Assembly: GCA_001449105.1 (NCBI GenBank)
Contig: LNIY01000078.1
Coordinates: 1-64,000 of the forward strand
DNA from: Caulobacter vibrioides
GTDB lineage: Bacteria > Pseudomonadota > Alphaproteobacteria > Caulobacterales > Caulobacteraceae
Direction of reading: 5' to 3'
DNA length: 64,000 nt
Part shown: positions 17,274-26,576 of the stretch, in pieces
How the letters are laid out: every line of letters begins with the position of its first letter
How positions within the stretch are numbered: the first letter of the stretch is position 1
Program-made: the position numbers and the translations under genes
The notes under the pieces: generated by a model
Databases searched by the model: none
What the model was told of the DNA's origin: nothing
Seen by the model: the letters and a program-made list of their open reading frames with translations, nothing else

Positions 17274-20087
17274 TTAATCGCGCGCTTCGGACAGAAATGC
17301 GGCCGTCGCTTCAATGACTTCCACGAGCGTGAGTCGCTCTATGGTCACCCCTTCCGGCAGGCTTGAAAAGAGCCTCGTGGGTGCGGCCGCATCGAGCATG
17401 ACGAAGACCCCGCGATCGTCGGCCCGGCGGATCAGGCGTCCGAAGGCCTGGCTGATCCGGGCGCGGGCGATGGAGTCGTCATAGCCCTTGCCGCCGAACT
17501 TGGTCCGGCGAGCCTTGTGCAGGATGTCCGGGCGCGGCCAGGGCACGCGGTCGAAGACCAGCAGGCGCAGCGAGCGGCCCGGCACGTCCACGCCGTCACG
17601 AATGGCGTCGGTCCCCAGAAGGCAGGCGTCCTCTTCCGCGCGGAAGATATCGACCAGGGCCCCGGCCTCCAGCGAGTCGACGTGCTGAGCGTAGAGCGGC
17701 AGGCCCCTGTCGGCCAGGGGGGCGGCGATGCGCTCGTGCACGGCCTTGAGCCGGCGGATGGCCGTGAACAGGCCCAGAGCCCCGCCGTTCGCGGCCAGGA
17801 ACAGCTCGCGCATGGCGGCCGAGACCTGGCGCGCGTCCTCCTTGTTGACGTCGGTGACGACGAAGGCGCGAGCGTTCTTCTCGTAGTCGAAGGGCGAAAC
17901 CAGGCGCAGCACCTTGGGCGGCTGCGGCAGGCGGGCCGCGCCGGTGCGCATCTCGGCCAGGGCGAAGGGATCCTCCAGCGCCGGATCCACCAGGGTGGCG
18001 CTGGTCACCAGCACGCCGTGAGCGGGGCTGAGCACAGCCGCGCGCAGCGGCTCGGTCGGGTCCACCCAGTGGCGGCGGCAGGCGGCGTCGACGACGCGGC
18101 CATAGAGGAAGGTGGCCTCGAACCAGTCGACGAAGTCGGGATCGTCCTCGGCGTCCTCGTCGATGGCCTTGAGGATCGAGCGCCAGGCCGGCAGGGTCAT
18201 CCGCGCCCGGCGGTCCAGGCCCCGCAGCGCCCCTTCGATGCGGGCCCGTTCGGACGGCCCCAGGTGCTCGGCGTCCTCGTCGAGCACGTCTTCCAGCTGC
18301 CGAGCCAGGGCCAGCAGCGGCGCCTCGACCCCGGCCAGGGCCCGGGCGGCCTCGTCGGCGCGCTCGCGCACCAGGTCCACCGCCGGACGGGCGGCGCATT
18401 GCAGGCCCTGCTCGGCCCCGCCACGCTCGCTCGACCGCGCCCGCAGCTGCTCGATGACGGCCACAAGGTAGTTCTCGATCGGCCCGATCGGATTGACCTG
18501 GCCGTCCGGCGGCGCGATGCGGCCCGACCAGCCCTCGCCCGGCAGGGCGGTGGCGGCCTGGATCACCGCGCTGAGGGCCTGACGAGCGCTTTCCTTGTCG
18601 CCCAGGATGTCGAGCAGCCGGGCCTCCAGCCCCCTGCCCCGCCGACCACGACCTTCGGGACCCCGGATCCAGCGGCGCAGCTCGGCGGCCTCGGCGCCCG
18701 ACAGGGCGGCGGAAAAGGCGCTGTCGGCGGCGTCGAACAGGTGGTGGCCCTCGTCGAACACCACGCGCTTGACCGCCGTGGTCTCGTTGTCGCCCTTCAG
18801 GCCGCGCGCCGTGCGCGCCCCGTCGAAGGCGGCCTGGGTCATGACCAGGGCGTGGTTGGCGATGACGATGTCGGCGCGCTTGGAGGCCCGCACGGCCTTC
18901 TCGATGAAGCAGACGCGATAGTGCTGGCAGCCGGCGTGTATGCACTCGCCCCGGCGGTCGACCAGGTTGGCGGCGCTGGCCTGGGCCGACGGCTGCACGG
19001 CGAACAGGGTCGGCAACCAGGCCGGATAGTCGCCGCCGGTCATGTCGCCGTCGCGGCTGACCCGCGCCCAGCGCGCGGCGAGCGCCAGGCCCACCAGGTC
19101 GCCGTTGCCCAGCTGGGCGCTGTTGACCTGCTCCTGCAGGTTCAGCAGGCAGAGGTAGTTCTCCCGGCCCTTGCGCACCACCGCCTTGCGGGCGCGCAGC
19201 TGCGGGTCGGGATAGATGGCGGCGCTTTCGCGCTCGATCTGGCGCTGCAGGGCGCGGGTGTAGGTGCTGATCCACACCGACGGGCCGTTGGCCTCGGCCC
19301 AGACGCTGGCGGGCGCCAGATAGCCCAGCGTCTTGCCGACGCCCGTGCCGGCCTCGGCCAGCATCATCCGGGGCTCGCCTTCCCGCTCGCGCGGCTGGAA
19401 GGCGAACGAGGCCTCGCGGGCGTAGGTGTCCTGAGCCTCGCGCACCTCGTCCAGGCCCGCGCGGGTCAGCAGCGACTTCAGGCGCTCGGAGGCGGCTTCC
19501 GGCTCGATGGGACGCGACAGCGGCTCGCCCAGCGGCGCCTGGTCCTCCCATTCGACCAGACGGCTCCAGACGTCGAGGCCGGAGCTCCTGAACTGGTTAC
19601 CGACCGGGACCGAGCGCAGGGCGCCGACCACCGCGGGACCCCAGGACCAGCCGGCGCGCGCCAGGGTCTCGGCCACGGCCAGGGCCTCCTCCCGCGAGGG
19701 GCGGGGCGTCAGGGCTAGCTCGCGCAGCAGGAAATCGGCGGCCTCGCGCAGGGTCTGGGCCTGGGCGGCGGGGCCTCGCGGCTCGACCAGACCCAGCGCC
19801 ATGGCCAGGCCCACCGCCGACGGCGCGCAGAAGGTCGCCGGCCGGGTGAAGGCGTAGAGCTCCAGCACGTCGAAGATGCCGGGATAGCGCAGCGGCGCGT
19901 GCAGGTTCAGGCGCTTGGCGGTCATGGCCGCGTGGGCCACCAGCACCGGCCCGTGCTCGAACAGGTCGCGCGCGTCCGGCGGCCGGATCACCCGGCCCTC
20001 GCCCGAACCGTCGGCCAGCCCGGCGCGCGGGCCGGGCAGAACCACCAGGGCCGGGGCAAGATCAAGACTCGGAGGAAGCGCGCTCAC
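17274..20087 (-). CDS. DinG/YoaA-type ATP-dependent DNA helicase
   Basis: A 937-aa superfamily 2 helicase of the XPD/DinG branch. Residues 1-230 hold an extra N-terminal region that may be a degenerate exonuclease-like domain (VLVAHAAMTAKRLNL). Walker A is AEAGTGVGKTLGY; the Walker B/DEAH box reads VVFDEGHHLFDAADS. Cysteines between them (YLCLLN, GECIHAGCQHYRVCF) could bind a 4Fe-4S cluster as in DinG. Motifs V-VI lie near the end (DAIRDGVDVPG, RISQAFGRLIRR). DinG unwinds DNA 5'-3' and resolves R-loops and forks; that role is family knowledge. Confidence 0.87.
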   Translation of the reverse strand: MSALPPSLDLAPALVVLPGPRAGLADGSGEGRVIRPPDARDLFEHGPVLVAHAAMTAKRLNLHAPLRYPGIFDVLELYAFTRPATFCAPSAVGLAMALGLVEPRGPAAQAQTLREAADFLLRELALTPRPSREEALAVAETLARAGWSWGPAVVGALRSVPVGNQFRSSGLDVWSRLVEWEDQAPLGEPLSRPIEPEAASERLKSLLTRAGLDEVREAQDTYAREASFAFQPREREGEPRMMLAEAGTGVGKTLGYLAPASVWAEANGPSVWISTYTRALQRQIERESAAIYPDPQLRARKAVVRKGRENYLCLLNLQEQVNSAQLGNGDLVGLALAARWARVSRDGDMTGGDYPAWLPTLFAVQPSAQASAANLVDRRGECIHAGCQHYRVCFIEKAVRASKRADIVIANHALVMTQAAFDGARTARGLKGDNETTAVKRVVFDEGHHLFDAADSAFSAALSGAEAAELRRWIRGPEGRGRRGRGLEARLLDILGDKESARQALSAVIQAATALPGEGWSGRIAPPDGQVNPIGPIENYLVAVIEQLRARSSERGGAEQGLQCAARPAVDLVRERADEAARALAGVEAPLLALARQLEDVLDEDAEHLGPSERARIEGALRGLDRRARMTLPAWRSILKAIDEDAEDDPDFVDWFEATFLYGRVVDAACRRHWVDPTEPLRAAVLSPAHGVLVTSATLVDPALEDPFALAEMRTGAARLPQPPKVLRLVSPFDYEKNARAFVVTDVNKEDARQVSAAMRELFLAANGGALGLFTAIRRLKAVHERIAAPLADRGLPLYAQHVDSLEAGALVDIFRAEEDACLLGTDAIRDGVDVPGRSLRLLVFDRVPWPRPDILHKARRTKFGGKGYDDSIARARISQAFGRLIRRADDRGVFVMLDAAAPTRLFSSLPEGVTIERLTLVEVIEATAAFLSEARD

Positions 20088-20175
20088 GAGCGTGGATTAA
20101 CACTTCGGAGCGGGGAAACGAACGGGGAACTCGGCGCTCCTGCGCTCTCCCCCGTAAAATCCAGCCCCTTCATCC

Positions 20176-20270
20176 GACCAATCCCCGCGAAAGCGGGGAC
20201 CCAGGCTTTTTCTGCAACGCACGGCGCTCGACGATAAAACACCTGGGTCCCCGCCTTCGCGGGGATTTTA
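20176..20270. repeat. Palindromic intergenic repeat (family D)
   Basis: CCCCGCGAAAGCGGGGACCCAGG and its inverse CCTGGGTCCCCGCCTTCGCGGGG flank a short loop. It sits between two minus-strand genes. Confidence 0.8.
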
Positions 20271-20286
20271 CGGAGTTTGGACAGTC

Positions 20287-21966
20287 TTACTTCCGCGCCG
20301 CCGCGCTCGCCGCGCGCACGGGCTTGAACTCCGAGCCCGCGTTCCAGTCCGGCCAGACGCGCGAGTTGGCGATCGCCTTGCCGGCCTCGTAGACCAAAGC
20401 GACGTCCTGGGCCGCGCCGCGCAGGTCCCAGTCGGCGCTCCAGGCGTCGCAGGGCTGGTGGTAGCAGCGGGCGGTGTAGTCGGCGACCCAGGCGTCGCCG
20501 GCCGCGCGGCCGCCGTTCAGCAGGTCGGCCCCGCCGCCCAGGCCCATGACCAGCAGCACCGGCACGCCGCGCTTGGCCAGCGAGAAGTGGTCGGCGCGGT
20601 AGAACAGCGCCCGCTCCGGCTTGGCGTCCGGCGTCACGGTGCGGCCTTGCGCGGCGGCGGCCTTGGCCAGGCCCTGCTCCAGCTCGTTCTGGCCGGCGCC
20701 GACCAGCACGATGTCCTTGGCGGGCCCCGCGGTCTGGAGGACGTCGAGGGTGTAGTTGGCGGCCATCTTGCCGAGCGCCGCGTCGCCGGCCTTCACGGCG
20801 TAGTATTCCGAGCCCAGGAGGCCGCGCTCCTCGCCGGTCCAGGCGGCGAAGACGATCGAGCGTTGCGGCGCCGGGCCCTGCTTGAAGGCGCGCGCCACCT
20901 CGATCACCCCGGCCACGCCGATGGCGTCGTCGGCCGCGCCCGGACGGATGGTCTTGCCCTGAGCGTCCGGCGCGCCCACGCCGTAGGCGTCCCAGTGGGC
21001 GGCGTACATGATGCTCTCGTCGGCGTGGGTCGAGCCCGGCAGCCTGGCGACCACGTTGTGGCTGACCATCGGTTCGTGGGCCACCTTGTAGACGGCCGAG
21101 AAGGCCGCGCCCTTCAGGACCACCGGCTTGAACGACGGATCGCGGGCCGAGCGCTTCAGCGCCTCGAAATCCAGGCCCGAGCGCTTGAAGAGATCGACGG
21201 CCACATCGCGCTGGATCCAGCCTTGCAGTTGCAGCTTCTCCTTGGCCGGGTCGGCGCGCTGGATGTCGTAGCCCTCGCCGTTCGAGGCCTTGACCGTGCT
21301 CCAGCCATAGCCGGCGCCGAGGGTCTCGTGGACGATCAGGGCGCCGACCGCCCCGCGCCGCACGGCCTCCTCGTACTTGTAGGTCCAGCGGGCGTAGTAG
21401 GTGGCCGCCTTGCCGCCGAACTTGTCGTAGGCAGGCTCGCCGGCCTCGGCTTCCAGGTCGGGATCGCTGATCAGGAAGACGGCGACCTTGCCCTTCAGGT
21501 CCGCGCCCTTGAAGTCGTCCCAGCCCCGCTCGGGCGCGCTGACGCCGTAGCCGACGAACACCAGCGGGGCGTCCTTGATCGCCACCTTGTCGATGGGCAG
21601 CAGGGTCATGACCTGGGCCTGCTCGCCCTGAGCCAGGGCCACCGGGCCGCCGGCGGTGGCGAAGCTCATGGCCACCGGGCCGTCGATGCGGGTGTGCACC
21701 AGCGGCACCTTCTGGGTGTAGCTGCCGGCGTCGCCCGCCGGCTCCAGGCCAAGCGCCTTGAACTGGCCGGCGATGTAGTCGGTGGTCTTCTGTTCGGCCG
21801 GACCGCCCGGCGCGCGGCCCAGGAACTCGTCCGACGCCAGCACGCGGGTGATCTCCGACAGCTTGGCGGGATCGATCGGGCCGCTGTCGACCTTGGCGTC
21901 CTGCGCGTGGGCCAGGGCCGGCAGGGCCAGGGCGGCGGTCAGCAGAAGGGCGGCGCGGCGGGACAT
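20287..21966 (-). CDS. M28 family exported metallopeptidase
   Basis: A 559-aa protein with a signal peptide (MSRRAALLLTAALALPALAHA). It has a PA-like insert (residues about 110-240) and an M28 zinc aminopeptidase core. Visible ligand segments are YAAHWDAYG (His, with Asp at the next metal segment GAADDAIG), TGEERGLLGSEY (catalytic Glu-Glu) and a late His in CYHQPCDAW. These fit di-zinc M28 enzymes that release N-terminal residues. The frame is open to 22032, but the signal peptide starts at 21966. Confidence 0.9.
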   Translation of the reverse strand: MSRRAALLLTAALALPALAHAQDAKVDSGPIDPAKLSEITRVLASDEFLGRAPGGPAEQKTTDYIAGQFKALGLEPAGDAGSYTQKVPLVHTRIDGPVAMSFATAGGPVALAQGEQAQVMTLLPIDKVAIKDAPLVFVGYGVSAPERGWDDFKGADLKGKVAVFLISDPDLEAEAGEPAYDKFGGKAATYYARWTYKYEEAVRRGAVGALIVHETLGAGYGWSTVKASNGEGYDIQRADPAKEKLQLQGWIQRDVAVDLFKRSGLDFEALKRSARDPSFKPVVLKGAAFSAVYKVAHEPMVSHNVVARLPGSTHADESIMYAAHWDAYGVGAPDAQGKTIRPGAADDAIGVAGVIEVARAFKQGPAPQRSIVFAAWTGEERGLLGSEYYAVKAGDAALGKMAANYTLDVLQTAGPAKDIVLVGAGQNELEQGLAKAAAAQGRTVTPDAKPERALFYRADHFSLAKRGVPVLLVMGLGGGADLLNGGRAAGDAWVADYTARCYHQPCDAWSADWDLRGAAQDVALVYEAGKAIANSRVWPDWNAGSEFKPVRAASAAARK

Positions 21967-22154
21967 GGGCGAACTCCGGGAAATTTCAGGCGCGACCGTA
22001 GAAAGCTCCGCCGGGATACGCAAACTTCGCACGCCGTTCTGTCTACGCTTGGCGCGCGACGGGCGCCGAAACCGGCGACCATTTTCGGCTGTCGCGCGCT
22101 GCTAGTGTCGATTCCCCGCCAGAAACAGAACAGGAACATGCTATAGCCACCGCG

Positions 22155-24719
22155 ATGGTTCCGGCCGACCTGCTTCCCCAGCGCCTTTCCGAGTGGTTCG
22201 CCGCCCGTGGCTGGTCTCCGCGCGCCCACCAGCTGGCGATGATCGAGAAGGCCAAGGCCGGCCGCGACGCCCTGCTGATCGCGCCGACCGGCGGCGGCAA
22301 GACCCTGGCCGGCTTCCTGCCCAGCCTGATCGAACTCTACGAGCGCCCGCCGCGCAACGCCCCGGCCGGGGTGCACACCCTCTACATCTCGCCGCTCAAG
22401 GCCCTGGCCGTCGACGTCGAGCGCAACCTGATGACGCCCATCCGCGAGATGGGCCTGTCGATCGTCGCCGAAAGCCGCACCGGCGACACCGGCGAGGCCC
22501 GCAAGGCCCGTCAGCGCATCCGCCCGCCCGACATCCTGCTGACCACGCCCGAACAGCTTGCTTTGTTCTGCGCCTGGGAAGGCGCGCGGGAATACTTCGC
22601 CGACCTCTCCTGCGTGATCATCGACGAGGCCCACGCCATGTGGCCCTCCAAGCGCGGCGACCTGCTGGCGCTGGGTATCGCGCGGCTGCAGACCTTCGCC
22701 CCGCGCATGCGCCGGGTGGGGCTGTCGGCGACGGTGGACGACCCTGACCTGGTGCGGCGGTGGCTGGGTAAGAACCAAGATCCTCCCCCTGAAGGGGGAG
22801 GTGTCGCCGAAGGCGACGGAGAGGGAAGTAAGCCCACCTCAACAGCCTCTTCCCCCTCCGGCCCTCCGGGCCACCTCCCCCTTCAGGGGGAGGGTCTGAG
22901 TGTCGACCTCGTCCTCGGCTCCGGCGGCGCACAGCCGGTCGTCGAGGTCCTGGTCTCCGGCGGCCGTGTGCCGTGGGCGGGCCACACGGCCCAGCACGCC
23001 ATGGCCGAGGTCTATGACATCATCGCCGCCAGCCGCACGGCGCTGGTGTTCGTCAACACGCGCTTTCAGGCCGAGTTCGCGTTCCAGGAGCTGTGGAAGC
23101 TCAACGACGAGGGCCTGCCGATCGCCCTGCACCACGGCAGCCTGTCGGCCGAGCAGCGGCGCAAGGTCGAGGCGGCCATGGCCCGGGGCGAGCTGCGGGC
23201 CGTGGTCTGCACCTCGACGCTGGACATGGGCATCGACTGGGGCGACGTCGATCTGGTCATCCAGCTGGCCGCGCCCAAGGGAGCCTCGCGGATGGTGCAG
23301 CGGATCGGCCGCGCCAACCATCGTCTGGACGAGCCCAGCCGCGCCCTGTTCGTGCCCGCCAGCCGCTTCGAGATGCTGGAGTGCCGCGCCGCCGCCGACG
23401 CCATCCTGGAGAACCACCTCGACGGCGAGCCGGCCCGGATCGGCGCCCTCGACGTCCTGGCCCAGCACGTCATGGGCTGCGCCTGCTCCGAGCCCTTCAA
23501 GCTGGTCGACCTCTATGACGAGGTCCGCACGGCCGGGCCGTATGCCGACCTGTCATGGGAAGACTTCGAGACCGTCGTCGATTTCGTCTCCACCGGCGGC
23601 TACGCCCTGAGAACCTACGATCGCTTCCGCCGGATCGTCGAGGACAAGGACGGCTTCTGGAAGGCCCGCAACGCCCAGGCCGTCCAGCGCCACCGGATGA
23701 ACGTCGGCGCCATCGTCTCGCCCGCCGTCGTCAACGTCCGCATCGGCGGCGGGCGCCGTCCCATGGGCGGGCGCAAGATCGGCGAGGCCGAGGAAGGCTA
23801 TTTCGAGCAGCTGACGCCGGGCGACACCTTCGTCTTCGCCGGCCAGGTCTGGCGGTTCAACAGCCTGGTGGGCGCCGACGCCTTCGTGACCCCCGCGCCG
23901 GACAAGGACCCCAAGATGCCCAGCTGGGGCGGGTCGAAGTTCCCGCTGTCGACCTATCTGGCCGGCCGCGTGCGCAAGATGATGCACGACGAGGCCGAGT
24001 GGCTGGCCCTGCCGCCCGACGTCCAGGAATGGATGGCCTACCAGAAGGCCCGCTCGCTGATCCCCGACGAGGACGAGATGCTGCTGGAGACCTTCCCGCG
24101 CGGGAAGCGGTTCCACATGGTCATGTATCCGTTCGAGGGGCGGCTGGCCCACACCACCCTGGCCATGCTGCTGACCCGGCGGCTCGACCGGCTGGGCGTC
24201 GGGCCGCTGGGTTTCGTCTGCAACGACTATGCGCTCAACATCTGGTCGCTGAAGCCGATGGACGAGCTGGATCTCAATGACCTGTTCGACCAGGACATGC
24301 TCGGCGACGACCTGGAGGACTGGCTCAACGAGAGCTTCCTGATGAAGCGGGCCTTCAAGGCCTGCGCCCTGGTCGGCGGGCTGATCGAGCGGCGCTATCC
24401 GGGCGAGGAGAAGTCGGGCCGGCAGGTCACCTTCTCGACCGACCTGATCTACGACGTTCTGCGCAAGCACCAGCCCGACCACCTGCTGCTGCGCTGCGCC
24501 CGCGCCGATGCGGCGACCGGTCAGCTGGACGTGGCGCGCCTCGGGGATTTACTGGCTCGCATCAAGGGCCGCATCCGGCACGCGGCGCTGGACAAGGTTT
24601 CGCCCTTCGCCGTGCCGATCATGCTGGAGATCGGCCGCGAGCGCGCGCCGGGCGACGCGGCCAGCGACATGATCCTGGCCGAGGCCGAGGAAGACCTGAT
24701 CGCGGAAGCGCTGTCCTGA
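22155..24719 (+). CDS. Lhr-type ligase-associated DNA helicase with in-frame repeat insert
   Basis: An 854-aa SF2 helicase. Motifs: Q-like SPRAHQ, Walker A APTGGGKTLAG, DEAH box IIDEAHAMWPS, SATV, HHGSLS, TSTLDMGIDWGDVD and MVQRIGRANHR, then an Lhr C-terminal domain. Together with the PdeM gene 24 nt downstream this marks the ligase-associated DNA damage response group. Residues about 206-248 are encoded by a palindromic intergenic-type repeat (22777-22900) inserted in frame. That segment is Pro/Gly/Ser-rich (KNQDPPPEGGGVAEGDGEGS), falls just after motif III and is probably a disordered loop. The ligase and exonuclease partners are not adjacent. Confidence 0.9.
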   Translation: MVPADLLPQRLSEWFAARGWSPRAHQLAMIEKAKAGRDALLIAPTGGGKTLAGFLPSLIELYERPPRNAPAGVHTLYISPLKALAVDVERNLMTPIREMGLSIVAESRTGDTGEARKARQRIRPPDILLTTPEQLALFCAWEGAREYFADLSCVIIDEAHAMWPSKRGDLLALGIARLQTFAPRMRRVGLSATVDDPDLVRRWLGKNQDPPPEGGGVAEGDGEGSKPTSTASSPSGPPGHLPLQGEGLSVDLVLGSGGAQPVVEVLVSGGRVPWAGHTAQHAMAEVYDIIAASRTALVFVNTRFQAEFAFQELWKLNDEGLPIALHHGSLSAEQRRKVEAAMARGELRAVVCTSTLDMGIDWGDVDLVIQLAAPKGASRMVQRIGRANHRLDEPSRALFVPASRFEMLECRAAADAILENHLDGEPARIGALDVLAQHVMGCACSEPFKLVDLYDEVRTAGPYADLSWEDFETVVDFVSTGGYALRTYDRFRRIVEDKDGFWKARNAQAVQRHRMNVGAIVSPAVVNVRIGGGRRPMGGRKIGEAEEGYFEQLTPGDTFVFAGQVWRFNSLVGADAFVTPAPDKDPKMPSWGGSKFPLSTYLAGRVRKMMHDEAEWLALPPDVQEWMAYQKARSLIPDEDEMLLETFPRGKRFHMVMYPFEGRLAHTTLAMLLTRRLDRLGVGPLGFVCNDYALNIWSLKPMDELDLNDLFDQDMLGDDLEDWLNESFLMKRAFKACALVGGLIERRYPGEEKSGRQVTFSTDLIYDVLRKHQPDHLLLRCARADAATGQLDVARLGDLLARIKGRIRHAALDKVSPFAVPIMLEIGRERAPGDAASDMILAEAEEDLIAEALS
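22777..22900. repeat. Palindromic repeat (family B) inside the helicase gene
   Basis: GATCCTCCCCCTGAAGGGGG at one end and CCTCCCCCTTCAGGGGGAGG at the other form inverted arms. The internal CCGGCCCTCCGGGCC is shared with the copies at 36613-36722 and 54784-54900, which are intergenic. Here the element is read through without a stop codon. Confidence 0.8.
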
Positions 24720-24744
24720 GGTGTTTGGCTTGAGGTGTTCGGCT
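24717..24744 (+). repeat. 14-bp tandem duplication at the lhr-pdeM junction
   Basis: TGAGGTGTTTGGCT is followed directly by TGAGGTGTTCGGCT. The first unit contains the lhr stop codon; the second supplies the GAGG that serves as ribosome-binding site for the TTG start of pdeM. Confidence 0.7.
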
Positions 24745-25454
24745 TGACGACGAGATTCCAGCTCAGCGACTGCGGCGGCCTGGCGGTCATGGTGTCCGAG
24801 CGCCTGGTGCTGCTGCGCGGCTCCGGCGCCCTGTGGCTGGAGGCCGAGCGCGCCCTGGTGGTCGCCGACCTGCACTTCGAGAAGGGCTCGTCCTACGCCG
24901 CGCGCTTCGGCCAGATGCTGCCGCCCTACGACACCCGCGAGACCCTGAGCCGGCTGGAGGCGGAGGTGGCGGCGCTGGCGCCGGCGACGCTGATCTTCCT
25001 GGGCGACAGCTTCCACGACGGCGCGGCGGAAGACCGGCTGGCCGCCGACGACGCCGATCGCCTGCGCGCCCTCTCGGTGGGCCGCGACCTGATCTGGGCG
25101 GTGGGCAACCACGACGCCGACGGCCCGCGCGCCCTGCCCGGCCAGGTCATCGACGAGCTCTCGATCGGCGGGCTGATCCTGCGCCACGAGCCCGAGCCCG
25201 GCGTGCAGCCCGGCGAGGTGGCCGGCCACCTGCACCCGGCGGCCCGCGTCTCCAGCGGGCGCGGCAGCGTGCGCAAGCGCTGCTTCGTCACCGACGGCCA
25301 GCGGCTGATCCTGCCGGCCTTCGGCGCCTATACCGGGGGCCTCAACATCCTCGACCAGGCCTTCTCGAACCTGTTCGCCGCCCCGCCCCTGGCCGGCGCG
25401 CTGGGCGGCAAGCGGGTGCACGCGGTGGGGCCGCGCTCGCTGCGACCGGACTGA
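24744..25454 (+). CDS. pdeM: Ligase-associated DNA damage response endonuclease PdeM
   Basis: A 236-aa calcineurin-like metallophosphoesterase. Metal motifs in order: VADLHFEKG, FLGDSFHDG, GNHDADG and AGHLHPAARV, with FGAYTGGLNI at the C-terminus, which is typical of PdeM. Family members act as nucleases beside a helicase, a ligase and an exonuclease in DNA repair. The TTG at 24744 has GAGG 8 nt upstream; a GTG at 24735 would add three residues. It is coupled to the helicase gene by a 24-nt spacer. Confidence 0.88.
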   Translation: MTTRFQLSDCGGLAVMVSERLVLLRGSGALWLEAERALVVADLHFEKGSSYAARFGQMLPPYDTRETLSRLEAEVAALAPATLIFLGDSFHDGAAEDRLAADDADRLRALSVGRDLIWAVGNHDADGPRALPGQVIDELSIGGLILRHEPEPGVQPGEVAGHLHPAARVSSGRGSVRKRCFVTDGQRLILPAFGAYTGGLNILDQAFSNLFAAPPLAGALGGKRVHAVGPRSLRPD

Positions 25455-25531
25455 CGGCAAGCTTCGCCCAGGGATCGCCGAAGCGCCCGGCGGCGTTTGC
25501 CCGGAAACACCCCCCCGGGAGCCCCCGCCAC

Positions 25532-25873
25532 ATGCGCCCGCTGATCCCGAGCGTCGCCGCCCTTCTGGTCCTGTCGGCCTGCGCCACCCATCCGGCCCCG
25601 CGCGACACCGTCGCCAGGCTCGACGCCAGCAATCCACGCTACGACAGCGCCAAGTGCCGCAAGGCTCGCGCGGAGGCCGAACAGTATAACGAGCACCGCA
25701 TCGTCCGCGCCGTGGTCGGCGTCGGCGGCAACGTGGTCATGCCCTTCGCCGGCGCGGCGGCGGGCGGCGCGCTGACCCAGAGACTGGAAAAGAAGAAGGC
25801 CAAGCTGAACCACGCGGTGGCCAGGGCCTGCCTGGACGACCCGCTGGCCCGCAAGGCCGTGGCGACGCGCTAG
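25532..25873 (+). CDS. Small lipoprotein of unknown function
   Basis: A 113-aa protein with a lipoprotein signal (LLVLSACAT; Cys near residue 17). The mature part has a charged helix, then a Gly/Ala-rich segment (VVGVGGNVVMPFAGAAAGGAL) that could be a glycine-zipper membrane segment, then a Lys-rich tail. Its stop overlaps the stop of the convergent DUF3429 gene by 2 nt. I do not recognise a named family. Confidence 0.65.
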   Translation: MRPLIPSVAALLVLSACATHPAPRDTVARLDASNPRYDSAKCRKARAEAEQYNEHRIVRAVVGVGGNVVMPFAGAAAGGALTQRLEKKKAKLNHAVARACLDDPLARKAVATR

Positions 25874-26331
25874 AGCGCCAGCGCCTGCTCCAGGGCGAAG
25901 GCCAGCGACAGCGCCGCGCCGGTGGTCAGCAGGGTGCGCAGGCGGGGCCGCCAGGCGGGACCCTCGTGGCTGGTGACGTCCCACAGCCATTGCAGCAGGA
26001 ACACGAACAGGAAGCCGGAAAGCTGCCAGGCCGGGCCGAAGCGCTCGGCCCCCAGCATCAGCGCCACCCCGGCCAGCGGCGGCAGCAGCGACAGGCCCAG
26101 CGTGGCCCAGCGCGGGCGGACGTGGTCGATCTCCAGGCCGCAACGCACGCCGCCGAGATAGGACAGCATCGCCGTCGAATAGGCCAGCAGCGCCACCAGG
26201 GCCGGACCGCGCTGGCCCTGAGGGCCGTAGCAGAACAGGCCGGAGGCGACGACGAAGGGCGCAAGGGTGAAGAGGCCGAACACCCATACGGCGCGGGGAA
26301 CCGGCACGCGTTCGCTCACGTGGTCCGTCAT
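25870..26331 (-). CDS. DUF3429 family membrane protein
   Basis: A 153-aa protein with about five membrane helices. LLAYSTAMLSYLGGVRCGLE and the pattern LSLLPPLAGVALML match DUF3429, an uncharacterised inner-membrane family. ATG at 26331; an in-frame extension upstream to 26445 has no support. It converges with the lipoprotein gene at 25532. Confidence 0.8.
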   Translation of the reverse strand: MTDHVSERVPVPRAVWVFGLFTLAPFVVASGLFCYGPQGQRGPALVALLAYSTAMLSYLGGVRCGLEIDHVRPRWATLGLSLLPPLAGVALMLGAERFGPAWQLSGFLFVFLLQWLWDVTSHEGPAWRPRLRTLLTTGAALSLAFALEQALAL

Positions 26332-26517
26332 CGTTGCGTAACTCCTTCGGCAGGCCCGAAAGCCTTCCCCCGCCCCGTTCACGGCCGCCGGCGTCCCGGG
26401 CGACCGCGTAAACCCTAGTCCAAACCCGGCCTTGGATTGTGTCATCCGGCCCGGTTTGCGTCGAAACGGTGACTATTACCGAGGTCGGCGCCCAGGTCCA
26501 CGCCGGAAGTGGACGGC

Positions 26518-26550
26518 AAAACGCCCCCGGAGCGGGCTCCGAGGGCGTTG
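26518..26550 (-). terminator. Rho-independent terminator of podJ
   Basis: On the minus strand AACGCCC and GGGCGTT with inner arms CGGAGC/GCTCCG form a long stem followed by TTTT. It begins 27 nt after the podJ stop codon. Confidence 0.75.
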
Positions 26551-26576
26551 CGGTGGTTCGAAGGGCCTGGTCTCGC

